This document shows positions 34,411 through 41,824 of a DNA stretch of 64,000 bases, one piece after another. Location: assembly GCA_049976725.1 (NCBI GenBank), contig JBMFHR010000004.1, positions 5,444 to 69,443 on the forward strand, written 5' to 3'. Source of the DNA: Conexivisphaera sp049976725. GTDB taxonomy: Archaea > Thermoproteota > Nitrososphaeria > Conexivisphaerales > Conexivisphaeraceae. Numbering within the stretch: position 1 is the first letter of the stretch; every line of letters starts with the position of its first letter. The position numbers were made by a program, and so were the translations under genes. Under the pieces are notes generated by a model that had not been told where the DNA came from, made no database searches, and saw only the letters and a list, made by a program, of their open reading frames with translations.

Positions 34411-35163
34411 TTGAGCGAGGTCTACATAAGGGAGTACGGGAGGCCGGAGCTCAGGAACCCCACGCTGGTGGAGGGGCTGCCGGACGTGGGCCTCGTCGGG
34501 GTCATATCGAGCGCGTTCCTCATCGACCAGCTGAAGCTGCGCCCCTACGGCCACGTCGAGTCGGAGCTACTGCCGCCCGTCATGGTGCTGCACGGCGCCG
34601 AGCTCATGCACCCGGTCAGGCTATACGCCAGCGAGGACGGGTCGCTGGTCGTCCTGACGTCCGAGATAGCGCTCCCGGTGAACCTCCTGGCGCCGCTCGC
34701 CTACGCCGTGGTGGACTGGGCGATAAGGAACAGGATCTCGAGGATAATATCGCTGAACGGGTACCCCGTCCCGAACAGGCTGGAGATAGAGAAGCCGCAG
34801 GTCTACGGCGTGGGCAACGGGAAGGACGCGGTGGAGTACCTGAGGAAGTACGGGGTGGAGATCGTGGAGGAGGGGTTCATAGCGGGCTTCTACGCGATGC
34901 TCCTCAGGGAGGCCGCCAGGTACAGGATAGACGGGATGGCGCTGCTGGGCCAGAGCTTCCCGAGGTACCCGGACCCCGGCGCGTCCGCCAGCGTGGTTCT
35001 GAAGTTGGCCGAGATGCTGGAGCTCAAGGTGGACGTGAAGCCCCTGCTGGAGAAGGCTGACGAGATAAAGCTGAGCATGAGGGACCTCATGAAGCAGACC
35101 GAGGAGTCGATGAGCCAGTCCCACAAGGCGCTCGAGGAGTACCTCCCGGCCATGTACAGGTAG
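34411..35163 (+). CDS. PAC2-family protein (proteasome-assembly-chaperone-like)
   Basis: About 250 residues. The N-terminus LVEGLPDVGLVGVISSAFLI and later ISLNGYPVP, IEKPQVYGVGN, FIAGFYAMLLREA and LLGQSFPRYPDPGASASVV are the archaeal PAC2 (COG2047-type) pattern. Eukaryotic relatives chaperone proteasome assembly; the archaeal role is not established. The C-terminus is a helical tail (LSMRDLMKQTEESMSQ). TTG 34411 is 29 nt from TATA 34377-34386. The Hsp20 gene follows after 10 nt, suggesting a protein-homeostasis operon. A second PAC2 gene is at 52678. Confidence 0.88.
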   Translation: MSEVYIREYGRPELRNPTLVEGLPDVGLVGVISSAFLIDQLKLRPYGHVESELLPPVMVLHGAELMHPVRLYASEDGSLVVLTSEIALPVNLLAPLAYAVVDWAIRNRISRIISLNGYPVPNRLEIEKPQVYGVGNGKDAVEYLRKYGVEIVEEGFIAGFYAMLLREAARYRIDGMALLGQSFPRYPDPGASASVVLKLAEMLELKVDVKPLLEKADEIKLSMRDLMKQTEESMSQSHKALEEYLPAMYR

Positions 35164-35173
35164 GTGGTGAGGG

Positions 35174-35518
35174 ATGTTCGGGCAGGACGGCGGGTACATA
35201 GAGCCGCTCGTGGAGGTCAGGGAGACGGGGAAGGAGATAGAGGTGTACGTGGACCTCCCGTTCGTCGAGGACTCCAAGGACGTCAGGGTGGAGCTGACCG
35301 AGGACGGGGAGCTCGAGGTCACAGCGTCGATGCGCCGGAGCATCAAGTGGGAGAGGTGGGGCACCTACCAGAGGTTCCAGGCGTTCTCGCAGTACAGGAC
35401 CAGGATAAGGCTCCCCGCGGACGTGGACGCCGAGGGCGCGAAGGCCACGTTCAGGAACGGCGTGCTCAAGGTCGTTCTGCCCAAGAAGGTGAGGAGGATC
35501 AACGTGAACGTAGAGTAG
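35174..35518 (+). CDS. hsp20: Small heat shock protein (Hsp20/alpha-crystallin)
   Basis: About 114 residues. The alpha-crystallin domain is visible: VRETGKEIEVYVDLPFVE, VRVELTEDGELEVTA, a short loop, then FSQYRTRIRLPADVD, and the signature ATFRNGVLKVVLPK. It lacks a long N-terminal arm and ends in VNVNVE-like sequence rather than the usual I-x-I motif. A good Shine-Dalgarno (GGTGAGG, about 35164) precedes ATG 35174, as expected for the second gene of the PAC2 operon. Holdase chaperone of the cytoplasm. Confidence 0.92.
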   Translation: MFGQDGGYIEPLVEVRETGKEIEVYVDLPFVEDSKDVRVELTEDGELEVTASMRRSIKWERWGTYQRFQAFSQYRTRIRLPADVDAEGAKATFRNGVLKVVLPKKVRRINVNVE

Positions 35519-35571
35519 CGCGCCCCGCGCACCTTTTATACTTCCCGGGCCCCGGGTCGGGGGACACTCGC

Positions 35572-36618
35572 ATGTCGGGGATGGACCCCTACGGCAGGCT
35601 TCACGCGGACTACAGGGAGTGGCCGAGGCTGCTGGAGGAGCTGGCGGCCGCGGATTACTCCGTGGGGGAGCCCATCGAGGGATCCGCGTTCATTGCGGGG
35701 ATGGGCGGCTCGGGGCACGGCGCGAGGATAATCTCGAGGTGCCTGAAGGAGCGCCGGGTCCACGCGTCGAGCGACTTCAGGATACGCACGCAGGTGGGGC
35801 GGGGCGACCTGGTGGTGGCCGTCAGCGTGTCGGGCGAGACCTCGGAGACCGTGGAGACGCTGAGGGAGGCGGTCGCGCAGGGCGCCGAGGGCGTGGCGAT
35901 AGCGGGTGGGGGGAGGCTCCTCGAGGTCGCGCGCCAGGTGGGCGCCAAGCCCATCAGGGTCAGGGTGCTCTCGTCGCCCAGGTCGAGCTTCCCCAGCGTG
36001 TACGCGCCGCCGGCGCTCGTCCTCGAGTCCTACGGCCTCGCGAGGGGGGCCTCGTCCCAGATCGGGAGGCTGGCCAGGCTGCTGGGGAACTCCATGGACG
36101 AGCTTCTCAGGGACGACGGAGAGCCGGCGACCATCGCGCAGTGGATGAGGGGGAGGAAGGTCGTGGTCTACTCGAGCTGGCACGGGGAGCCCCTCGCGTC
36201 CAGGCTGTCGGCCATGATGAACGAGTACGCCAAGACCAGGTGCTACCACGCTGTCGCGCCCGAGCTGGCGCACAACGAGATAGAGGCGGTCGACGGGTCG
36301 GAGGGCGTGCTGGTCATCAGGGACCGCGCGAGCGAGGACCCCGAGCTCAGCGCGGCGCTGGACTCCATAGAGGACCTGGCGGGCAGGAGGGGATCGGCCC
36401 TGCTCAGGGTGGAGCTCCCGAGCGACCAGGAGTGCCTCGTGAGGTACGGGTACGGCGTGGCGCTGCTCGACCTGGCGGCGCTCAGGCTGGCCAGGCTGAG
36501 GGGGGTCGAGGATCCCTACAGCACGCCCAACATTGCGCTTTACAAGGAGATGCTCAGGGGGAGGATCCGGCAGCGAGCGCCATCTCGACGAGCTTGGACT
36601 CTGGGTCCGGCGCCCTGA
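35572..36618 (+). CDS. Bifunctional phosphoglucose/phosphomannose isomerase
   Basis: About 348 residues with SIS domains: GMGGSGHGARIISRCL and AVSVSGETSETVETLREA bind the sugar phosphate, and ELAHNEIEAVDG carries the catalytic residues of the archaeal PGI/PMI family. It interconverts glucose-6-, mannose-6- and fructose-6-phosphate. TATA CTTTTATAC (35533-35541) lies about 36 nt upstream, giving a short leader. Its last 65 bp overlap the convergent triosephosphate isomerase gene. Confidence 0.92.
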   Translation: MSGMDPYGRLHADYREWPRLLEELAAADYSVGEPIEGSAFIAGMGGSGHGARIISRCLKERRVHASSDFRIRTQVGRGDLVVAVSVSGETSETVETLREAVAQGAEGVAIAGGGRLLEVARQVGAKPIRVRVLSSPRSSFPSVYAPPALVLESYGLARGASSQIGRLARLLGNSMDELLRDDGEPATIAQWMRGRKVVVYSSWHGEPLASRLSAMMNEYAKTRCYHAVAPELAHNEIEAVDGSEGVLVIRDRASEDPELSAALDSIEDLAGRRGSALLRVELPSDQECLVRYGYGVALLDLAALRLARLRGVEDPYSTPNIALYKEMLRGRIRQRAPSRRAWTLGPAP

Positions 36619-37243
36619 CCACCGCGCTCGAGACGAGGATGCCCGAGGCGCCCAGCTCGAGCGCCGCCCTCACGTCCTCGCCGCTCACGATCCCGGCGCC
36701 GCAGAGCACTGACACGTCGGGGGAGACCGAGCGCACGGCCTCGACGCCCCTAGAGACGACCTCCGGCGCGACCCTCGACACCGCGCGGCCGGTGCCTATG
36801 AGCTCGGGCGGCTCTATCGCGATGTAGTCGGGCGAGAAGCGGGCGAGGCGCGCGGCCTCCTCGGGGGTGGAGGCGCACACCACGCTCACCATGCCGAGGT
36901 CCCGCAGCCGGCGCACGAGGTGGCCCACGGTCTCCTCGGGGATCCTGTGCTCGCTGTGGTTGATGAGGCTGCCGGCGGCGCCGGCGGCTGCGACGGACTC
37001 GGGGGGAACGAAGCCGGTTGTGCTCGACGGCTCGACGTCGTCGACGTGCTGGGCCAGCACCGGTATCGACACGGAGCGCGCGACGTGCATGAGCGCTGTC
37101 TGGGGAGGCGCGACCATTATGCGCGCCCCCGCCCTGCGGGAGGCGGACTCCGAGGCGCGGGAGAGGCGCAGGGCGCCCTCCCCCTGCGCCTCGCGGTAGT
37201 TCTTGAAGTTGACTATTATCACGGGATCGCGGGTGGTGCGCAT
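36554..37243 (-). CDS. tpiA: Triosephosphate isomerase (archaeal short form)
   Basis: About 229 residues, the compact tetrameric archaeal type. IIVNFKNY supplies the substrate Lys, SLINHSEHR the catalytic His, AIEPPELIGTG the catalytic Glu, and CGAGIVSGEDVRAALELGASGILV the phosphate-binding end. ATG 37243 overlaps the stop of the FBP aldolase/phosphatase gene (ATGA), so the two gluconeogenic enzymes are translationally coupled: TIM supplies DHAP for the aldolase reaction. Confidence 0.95.
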   Translation of the reverse strand: MRTTRDPVIIVNFKNYREAQGEGALRLSRASESASRRAGARIMVAPPQTALMHVARSVSIPVLAQHVDDVEPSSTTGFVPPESVAAAGAAGSLINHSEHRIPEETVGHLVRRLRDLGMVSVVCASTPEEAARLARFSPDYIAIEPPELIGTGRAVSRVAPEVVSRGVEAVRSVSPDVSVLCGAGIVSGEDVRAALELGASGILVSSAVVRAPDPESKLVEMALAAGSSP

Positions 37244-38367
37244 CACACGCGCGGCCTCTCGCCTATCTCGCCGCCGGGCCTGAACCTGCCCTTCAGGGAC
37301 TCCAGGACCTCCGGCAGCGTCGTGTACTCCATCTCCTCGGGGCCCAGCCTGGCTGGCATGAAGGGACCGTGCCTCCTCATGTAGTCGGCCACCTCCATCG
37401 CGATGGACCTCGCGCGCTCGAACGCGACGTCGTCGAACAGGTCGGCGGGGCCTACTAGCGAGCCGTCGGTTATCTGGAAGCCTAGGGCGACGACCCTGGG
37501 GGGACCGTCGAACCTCGTGCACTGCGAGTACCTGAGCGGGACGGGGGTCAGGGGGCCCACGTGGGACCCGCGCATCCACCCGGCCACCAGGTGCGGGAAC
37601 GAGAACGGCTCGAGCACCTCACCTATTGCCGGGAACCCTGCCTGGGCCCTGACCAGCATCACGGGATCGTCCTTCCCGACGTACCTGCCGGCTATCAGGT
37701 TGAGCCTCGTCGTGCTGGCGGCGGCCGCGACCTCGCCGTCGTACCTGCGCCAAACGCTGTGAACAGCGTACCTGCTGGTGGTGCCCAGGAGGGCCAGTAT
37801 GTCGTACGACTCCTCCGGGGCCCTCAAATCCACGAACTTGTCGTCCACCATGTCGAGTATCCTGAACAGGAAGCCGGCCTTGACCTTCGGGTCTATCACG
37901 AGGCCGGCAGTGTTGAACGGGTCGGCGAATATCCTGTAGAGGGGCAGGTTCCAGGCGCCCGGCTCGGTCTTGTCGGCCATGAAGACCACCACGGGCTCGC
38001 TCGGCCGTTCCTCGAACTCGGCCTCCGCCACGCCCGGGCCGAGCCCCCTGACGTTGCCGGAGAACGCCTCGGAGAGCAGGTCCTGGCCGGCCGCGTAGAG
38101 CTTGAGCGGCCTGGAGACCTCGTCAGTCACCTTCTTGAACGTGTTCCACGCGAGCGTGTGTATCTCCGGGTTGTCGACCCCCTTCCTGTGCGTCATTATC
38201 AGCTGCAGGTCGTCCCCCGCGTTCGCCACGTAGTAGTCGAGTATGAGGCCGGACTCCTTGGCGCCCCGCAGCTCGCGCTGAGCCACCTCGATCTGCTTCG
38301 GGTGCACCCTGTGGTGGCCGACGAGGCTCCCCACGTCGGCCTTTATGACGGATAGAGTGACCTTCAT
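37243..38367 (-). CDS. fbp: Fructose-1,6-bisphosphate aldolase/phosphatase (bifunctional, class V)
   Basis: About 374 residues. The family start KVTLSVIKADVGSLVGHHRVH carries metal ligands; further signatures are ANAGDDLQLIMTH, FMADKTEPGAWNLPLYRIF and ADPFNTAGLVIDPK. The enzyme joins triose phosphates and removes the 1-phosphate, giving fructose-6-phosphate irreversibly, and marks gluconeogenesis in archaea. ATG 38367 is 30 nt from a minus-strand TATA (38394-38400). First gene of an operon with tpiA; divergent from the THUMP gene. Confidence 0.96.
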   Translation of the reverse strand: MKVTLSVIKADVGSLVGHHRVHPKQIEVAQRELRGAKESGLILDYYVANAGDDLQLIMTHRKGVDNPEIHTLAWNTFKKVTDEVSRPLKLYAAGQDLLSEAFSGNVRGLGPGVAEAEFEERPSEPVVVFMADKTEPGAWNLPLYRIFADPFNTAGLVIDPKVKAGFLFRILDMVDDKFVDLRAPEESYDILALLGTTSRYAVHSVWRRYDGEVAAAASTTRLNLIAGRYVGKDDPVMLVRAQAGFPAIGEVLEPFSFPHLVAGWMRGSHVGPLTPVPLRYSQCTRFDGPPRVVALGFQITDGSLVGPADLFDDVAFERARSIAMEVADYMRRHGPFMPARLGPEEMEYTTLPEVLESLKGRFRPGGEIGERPRV

Positions 38368-38489
38368 GGCGGCACGATATTGGAAGACGACCCGTTTAAC
38401 TTTACTGGCGGCAGCGTGAGGCCCGGACGTACACGCGAGGGTGAGGGGCGATCCCTCAGGTTATAAGAGGCCGCCGACGATCACCATGT

Positions 38490-39020
38490 GTGGACGAGTT
38501 CAACCTGATCTTCACGACGTACCGCGGCGGGGAGCGCCGCGCCTTGATGGAGATGAAGCGCTTCCTGATGGAGGTGGGCGACGGGGCGCCCGACATAGAG
38601 GTGACCGGCTTCCCGGGGCTGCTCCTCGCCAGGAGCACCGCGGATCCATTCGCGCTCATCGACCATCTGTACGAGGTGGTCAGGACTGAGCCTTGGAGGA
38701 TGAGGGCGGTGCTCAGGGTGATCCCCATCGAGGCCACGGCCAGGGCCAGCGTGGAGGACATAGCGCGGGCCGTCGGGCCCCTCTCCTCGAAGATAGGCGC
38801 GGAGGAGACCTACAGGGTGGAGGTCGAGAAGCGGGGGAGCGCGCTGAGCGGCAGGGAGGTCATAGACGCGGTGGCGGCCTCCATACCCAGGAAGGTGAGG
38901 CTGGAGTCGCCTGACTGGATGGTGCTAGTCGAGATAGTGGAGGACAGGGCCGGCGTGTCCGTCCTCAGGGAACGCTACATATTCAGCTCCGTGAGGGCGA
39001 AGAGGGATCTCCGAGTCTGA
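38490..39020 (+). CDS. THUMP-domain protein (Tan1-like)
   Basis: About 176 residues. The N-terminal half starts FNLIFTTYRGGERRALMEMK and has DIEVTGFPGLLLA; the C-terminal half reads as a THUMP domain (TYRVEVEKRGSALSGREVID, VRLESPDWMVLVEIV). No methyltransferase domain is attached. Eukaryotic Tan1 assists N4-acetylation of tRNA cytidine; a tRNA-binding adaptor role is a reasonable inference. GTG 38490 is 26 nt from TATA 38461-38467. The stop codon sits inside a perfect inverted repeat (39004-39038). Confidence 0.75.
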   Translation: MDEFNLIFTTYRGGERRALMEMKRFLMEVGDGAPDIEVTGFPGLLLARSTADPFALIDHLYEVVRTEPWRMRAVLRVIPIEATARASVEDIARAVGPLSSKIGAEETYRVEVEKRGSALSGREVIDAVAASIPRKVRLESPDWMVLVEIVEDRAGVSVLRERYIFSSVRAKRDLRV

Positions 39021-39038
39021 GTCTGGCTCGGAGATCCC
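39004..39038. repeat. Perfect 12-bp inverted repeat between THUMP gene and tldD-like gene
   Basis: GGGATCTCCGAG (39004-39015) and CTCGGAGATCCC (39027-39038) match without error around an 11-nt loop. The TGA of the THUMP gene lies in the loop. It ends just before the tldD TATA (39045-39051), so it could be a 3' mRNA hairpin/terminator or an operator for tldD. No U-tract follows directly. Confidence 0.7.
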
Positions 39039-39075
39039 GAGCTGTTTATATCGAACCCTCGGGGCACTCGATGGA

Positions 39076-40365
39076 GTGCGCTGGTCGGCGCGGGAGCTCC
39101 TGGAGGCCGCGCTGAGGGCGGCGCGGCGCTCCAGATATTTGGACGTGGCCGTGACCTCCGTGAGGACGATCAGGGCCGAGGACGCGGAGGGATCGGAGGA
39201 GCTCGTCGAGAACAGGGAGGAGCACCTGACGGTCAGGGCGCTCGCGGTGGGGTACGCGGCCGCGTCCTCCACGGACGTAGGGCCCGAGGCGGCGACCAGG
39301 CTGGCCGAGAGCGCCGAGAGGAGGGCGGTGGCCGCGAGCAGGAGGACTGGGCTGGCGCCCGTCGAGGCCTCCAGCGGCAGGAGGAGGGCCCTGTCGGGGC
39401 GCGCCGGAATGGAGGAGGCGGTGGCCGTCCTCAGGGAGCTGCAGTCGGCCTTGGGGGACAGGGTCCCCGAGGGACGGCGCAGGCTGGGGTTCGTGCAGGC
39501 CTCAGTGGAGCGGTCCATCTCCACCTCCGAGGGGAGCGAGGTGGAGGAGGAGTCAACCGTGAACATCATCAGGGTGGAGCTGGAGCTGCCGAACGGCGTC
39601 AGGGTCGAGAGGACGGCCGGGACCGGCGGACCCGTGACCGGGGACTTCATAGACGCCCTGGCGGAGTCCGCGATCGAGGAGGCCAGGCTGGCCATGAGGA
39701 CGCCGGCGACCCTGTCGCCCCTGTACCGCGGGTCCCCGTTCACCGCGATCCTGGACCACGAGGCGGCGGGCGCGCTGGCGGAGGCCGTAGCGGGCACCGG
39801 GTCCGACCGCAGGAGGATGTACGCGCTGGCGTCCTCGACGGCGGTCTCCGTGATCGACGACCCGAGGATGCGGGGAGCGCCCGGGAGCCGGGAGTGGGAC
39901 GACGAGGGTGTGCAGACGAGGCCCAAGGTGCTGCTGTCCCGGGGCGGGTACTCCGTCCTCGGGACGAGGCTGACGGCCGCCCACGAGGCCGACGTCGGCA
40001 ACGCGTACGGGCTGCCAGGGTCCCCCAGGCCGGGGTGCTCGAACGTGTACGTGAAGCCGGGGGACTGGTCCGACGACGAGATACTAGAGGAGGCGGGCGA
40101 GGCCTTCCTGATCAGGGGCGTGGAGAGCCTCGAGGTGGACGAGCGCGGCATAGTGACGCTGAGGCCCAGGGCGGCCTACCTGCGCAGGAGGGACGGGGAG
40201 CTGCTTCCGGTTGTGGGGATCTCGGTCCACGACAGCCTGGAGCGCATCCTGGCGCACGTGAGGGGGGCCTCGCGGTACCTCTCGGTGGCGCCGGCGCTCG
40301 ATGGGGGAGTGCCCCGGGGGAGGGGCGGGCCGCTGCTGCTCGTCGACTCGCTGAAGTTCTCGTGA
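39076..40365 (+). CDS. TldD/PmbA-family protein with altered metal motif
   Basis: About 429 residues of the modulator-of-gyrase/TldD peptidase fold: VENREEHLTVRALAVGYAAAS early, then the central PLYRGSPFTAILDHEAAGALAEAV, PRMRGAPGSREWDDEG, and SNVYVKPGDWSDDE late. Active TldD has HExxxH in the helix; here it reads HEAAGA, with Ala in place of the second His, while a Cys near the expected third ligand is kept (PGCSN). It may be an inactive partner subunit like PmbA. GTG 39076 is 28 nt from TATA. No partner gene is nearby. Confidence 0.8.
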   Translation: MRWSARELLEAALRAARRSRYLDVAVTSVRTIRAEDAEGSEELVENREEHLTVRALAVGYAAASSTDVGPEAATRLAESAERRAVAASRRTGLAPVEASSGRRRALSGRAGMEEAVAVLRELQSALGDRVPEGRRRLGFVQASVERSISTSEGSEVEEESTVNIIRVELELPNGVRVERTAGTGGPVTGDFIDALAESAIEEARLAMRTPATLSPLYRGSPFTAILDHEAAGALAEAVAGTGSDRRRMYALASSTAVSVIDDPRMRGAPGSREWDDEGVQTRPKVLLSRGGYSVLGTRLTAAHEADVGNAYGLPGSPRPGCSNVYVKPGDWSDDEILEEAGEAFLIRGVESLEVDERGIVTLRPRAAYLRRRDGELLPVVGISVHDSLERILAHVRGASRYLSVAPALDGGVPRGRGGPLLLVDSLKFS

Positions 40366-40377
40366 GGCACGAGGAAG

Positions 40378-40450
40378 TGGGCCGGCCAGGATTCGAACCC
40401 GGGACCTCCGCCGTGTAAGGGCGGCGTCCTGACCGCTGGACCACCGGCCC
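40378..40450 (-). tRNA. tRNA-Val (anticodon UAC)
   Basis: On the minus strand the acceptor stem GGGCCGG/CCGGCCC closes a full cloverleaf: D arm GTCC-AGCGGTC-AGGAC, anticodon stem CCGCC/GGCGG with loop CTTACAC (anticodon TAC), and T arm CCGGG-TTCGAAT-CCTGG. Discriminator A. 73 nt, no intron and no encoded CCA (the base after the discriminator region is not CCA). It lies between tldD and the eL40 gene. Confidence 0.97.
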
Positions 40451-40493
40451 GCCGCGCGAGCGGGTCACCCTGGATTAAACGTTTGCCGGCGGC

Positions 40494-40667
40494 CTACGCC
40501 TTCTTCGGCCCCAGCTCCCTGTTCTTGGGCCTGAGCGTGTCGCTCCTGCCGCAGCGCCTGCACCTGGTTGCCTTCCAGGAGTTCTTGGCACCGCACTTCA
40601 TGCAGATCTTGACGTACAGGCGCCTCTGCATGGCTATGGCCCTCGCCTGGGGATCAGCGACCGGCAC
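40494..40667 (-). CDS. rpl40e: Ribosomal protein eL40
   Basis: A 57-residue protein read directly on the minus strand. It contains RRLYVKICMKCGAKNSW and TRCRRCGRSDTLRPKNREL: the four cysteines form the zinc finger of eL40 of the large ribosomal subunit. GTG 40667 begins VPVADPQARAIA, as archaeal L40e proteins do, and is 27 nt from the TATA element at 40689-40697. Very basic, as expected. Ends TAG at 40494. Confidence 0.95.
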   Translation of the reverse strand: MPVADPQARAIAMQRRLYVKICMKCGAKNSWKATRCRRCGRSDTLRPKNRELGPKKA

Positions 40668-40688
40668 GGTGGCGCCCCAGGCCCCGAC

Positions 40689-40697
40689 ATTTATTAG
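40689..40697. promoter_or_regulatory. TATA-like element serving eL40 (minus) and perhaps a plus-strand RNA
   Basis: ATTTATTAG is centred about 27 nt from the eL40 GTG on one side and 26 nt from the first base of the structured candidate RNA (40720) on the other. Confidence 0.5.
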
Positions 40698-40719
40698 CGT
40701 TTCCCACGGCCACGGTATT

Positions 40720-40848
40720 GGTCAGGTAAGGGCATCTCCCATCGACGGCGGCGCGGATCGCCTCCGCTGGCTTTCCGATCGGACCAGCGAGCGTGGGGCC
40801 GTGGGGGCGGTCCGCCCCCAAACCTTCACTCGAGGTCCTTATCTGACC
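40720..40848 (+). ncRNA. Candidate structured non-coding RNA, about 129 nt
   Basis: The ends pair over 12 bp: GGTCAGGTAAGG (40720-40731) with CCTTATCTGACC (40837-40848), one G-U pair. Inside are three further hairpins: GCGGA/TCCGC (near 40760-40780), CGCTGG/CCAGCG around TCCGATCGGA, and TGGGGGC/GCCCCCA (around 40803-40821), plus a weak ACCT/AGGT. No ORF with coding character occupies the stretch. A TATA-like element 26 nt upstream would start transcription at the helix base. It does not show 5S rRNA, SRP RNA or RNase P signatures that I know. Confidence 0.5.
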
Positions 40849-40912
40849 GGCATCGCCACGCATGTACACCGAGTACATATGGCATAAAAAGGGAGGGCGG
40901 CGCGAATGCCGC

Positions 40913-41815
40913 ATGCTAAACGTGGACGAAGCGCTGGCGCGCAGGATAGTGGAGGCCGCGGAGGCGAGGGGCATGAGTCCGGCTCAGTACGTCTCGTACC
41001 TGATGGAGAGATCCGCCCCGCAGAGGAGGCTGGACCTGCTGCCGCTCAGGTACAAGGTCGAGATAGCGGCAACTGTGTCCAGGGCAGCGCTCGAGTCCCT
41101 GGGCAGGGTCGCCGTAGTCTGGAGTGGCGGCAAGGACAGCACGGTCGTGCTGCACCTGTTCAGGGAGGCATCCTCGGCCGTCGGCAGGGGCTTCGACGTG
41201 GTGTTCATAGATCACTTCATGCACTTCGAGGAGACGCTTGGGTTCGTGGAGAGGGTGGCGGCCGAGTGGAGCCTCAGGGTGATCTTCAAGGGCAATGAGC
41301 GGCTCAGGGGCTACAAGTATGGGGACGAGGTCAGCGTCGACGAGCTGGACAGGGAGGACGCGGACGAGCTGCTGCGCATAGGCTACACCGCGCCCTCGTT
41401 CCGCTTCGCGCTGAACAACGTGGCGGCCAACCACCTGCTGAAGACTGTCCCGCTGAAGGAGTTCGTCAGGGACGGAGGCTACGAGGGGCTCGCGATAGGG
41501 ATAAGGTGGGACGAGAACCCGGCCAGGGCCGGCGAGGTCTTCTTCAGCAGGAGGCCGGATCCCCCGCACCTCAGGGTGCACCCCATACTACCATTCACGG
41601 AGAGGGACGTCTGGGACTACACGCTGTCCAGGGGGCTGCCGGTGAACCCCCTGTACGAGAGGGGCTACAGGAGCATCGACGACAAGTACGAGACGAGGCC
41701 CTCCGGGGACAGGCCGGCCTGGGAGCAGGACCTCAGCGGCACCCCCGAGAGGGTCGGGAGGGCGCAGGACAAGGAGGGCATAATGGAGCTCCTGCGCCGC
41801 TACGGGTACATGTGA
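40913..41815 (+). CDS. PAPS reductase / ATP sulfurylase small-subunit family protein (COG0175 type)
   Basis: About 300 residues. The N-type ATP-pyrophosphatase loop VVWSGGKDSTVVLHL is followed by FIDHFMHFEETLGFVER, GLAIGIRWDENPAR, HPILPFTERDVWDYT and a C-terminal GRAQDKEGIMELLRRYGYM. This covers both CysH-type reductases and CysD-type adenylyltransferases, so sulfate activation versus reduction cannot be decided; no CysN is nearby. ATG 40913 is 27 nt from TATA GCATAAAAA (40882-40890); an ATG at 40862 lies upstream of it. A sulfatase-like gene follows. Confidence 0.82.
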   Translation: MLNVDEALARRIVEAAEARGMSPAQYVSYLMERSAPQRRLDLLPLRYKVEIAATVSRAALESLGRVAVVWSGGKDSTVVLHLFREASSAVGRGFDVVFIDHFMHFEETLGFVERVAAEWSLRVIFKGNERLRGYKYGDEVSVDELDREDADELLRIGYTAPSFRFALNNVAANHLLKTVPLKEFVRDGGYEGLAIGIRWDENPARAGEVFFSRRPDPPHLRVHPILPFTERDVWDYTLSRGLPVNPLYERGYRSIDDKYETRPSGDRPAWEQDLSGTPERVGRAQDKEGIMELLRRYGYM

Positions 41816-41824
41816 GGCGGGAGC

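Noticed and set aside
40720..40848. 5S rRNA as identity of the structured RNA.
   Set aside because: Length and closing helix fit, but the conserved 5S loop sequences (such as CCGAAC and GAAGUUAAGC-like segments) are absent on both strands.
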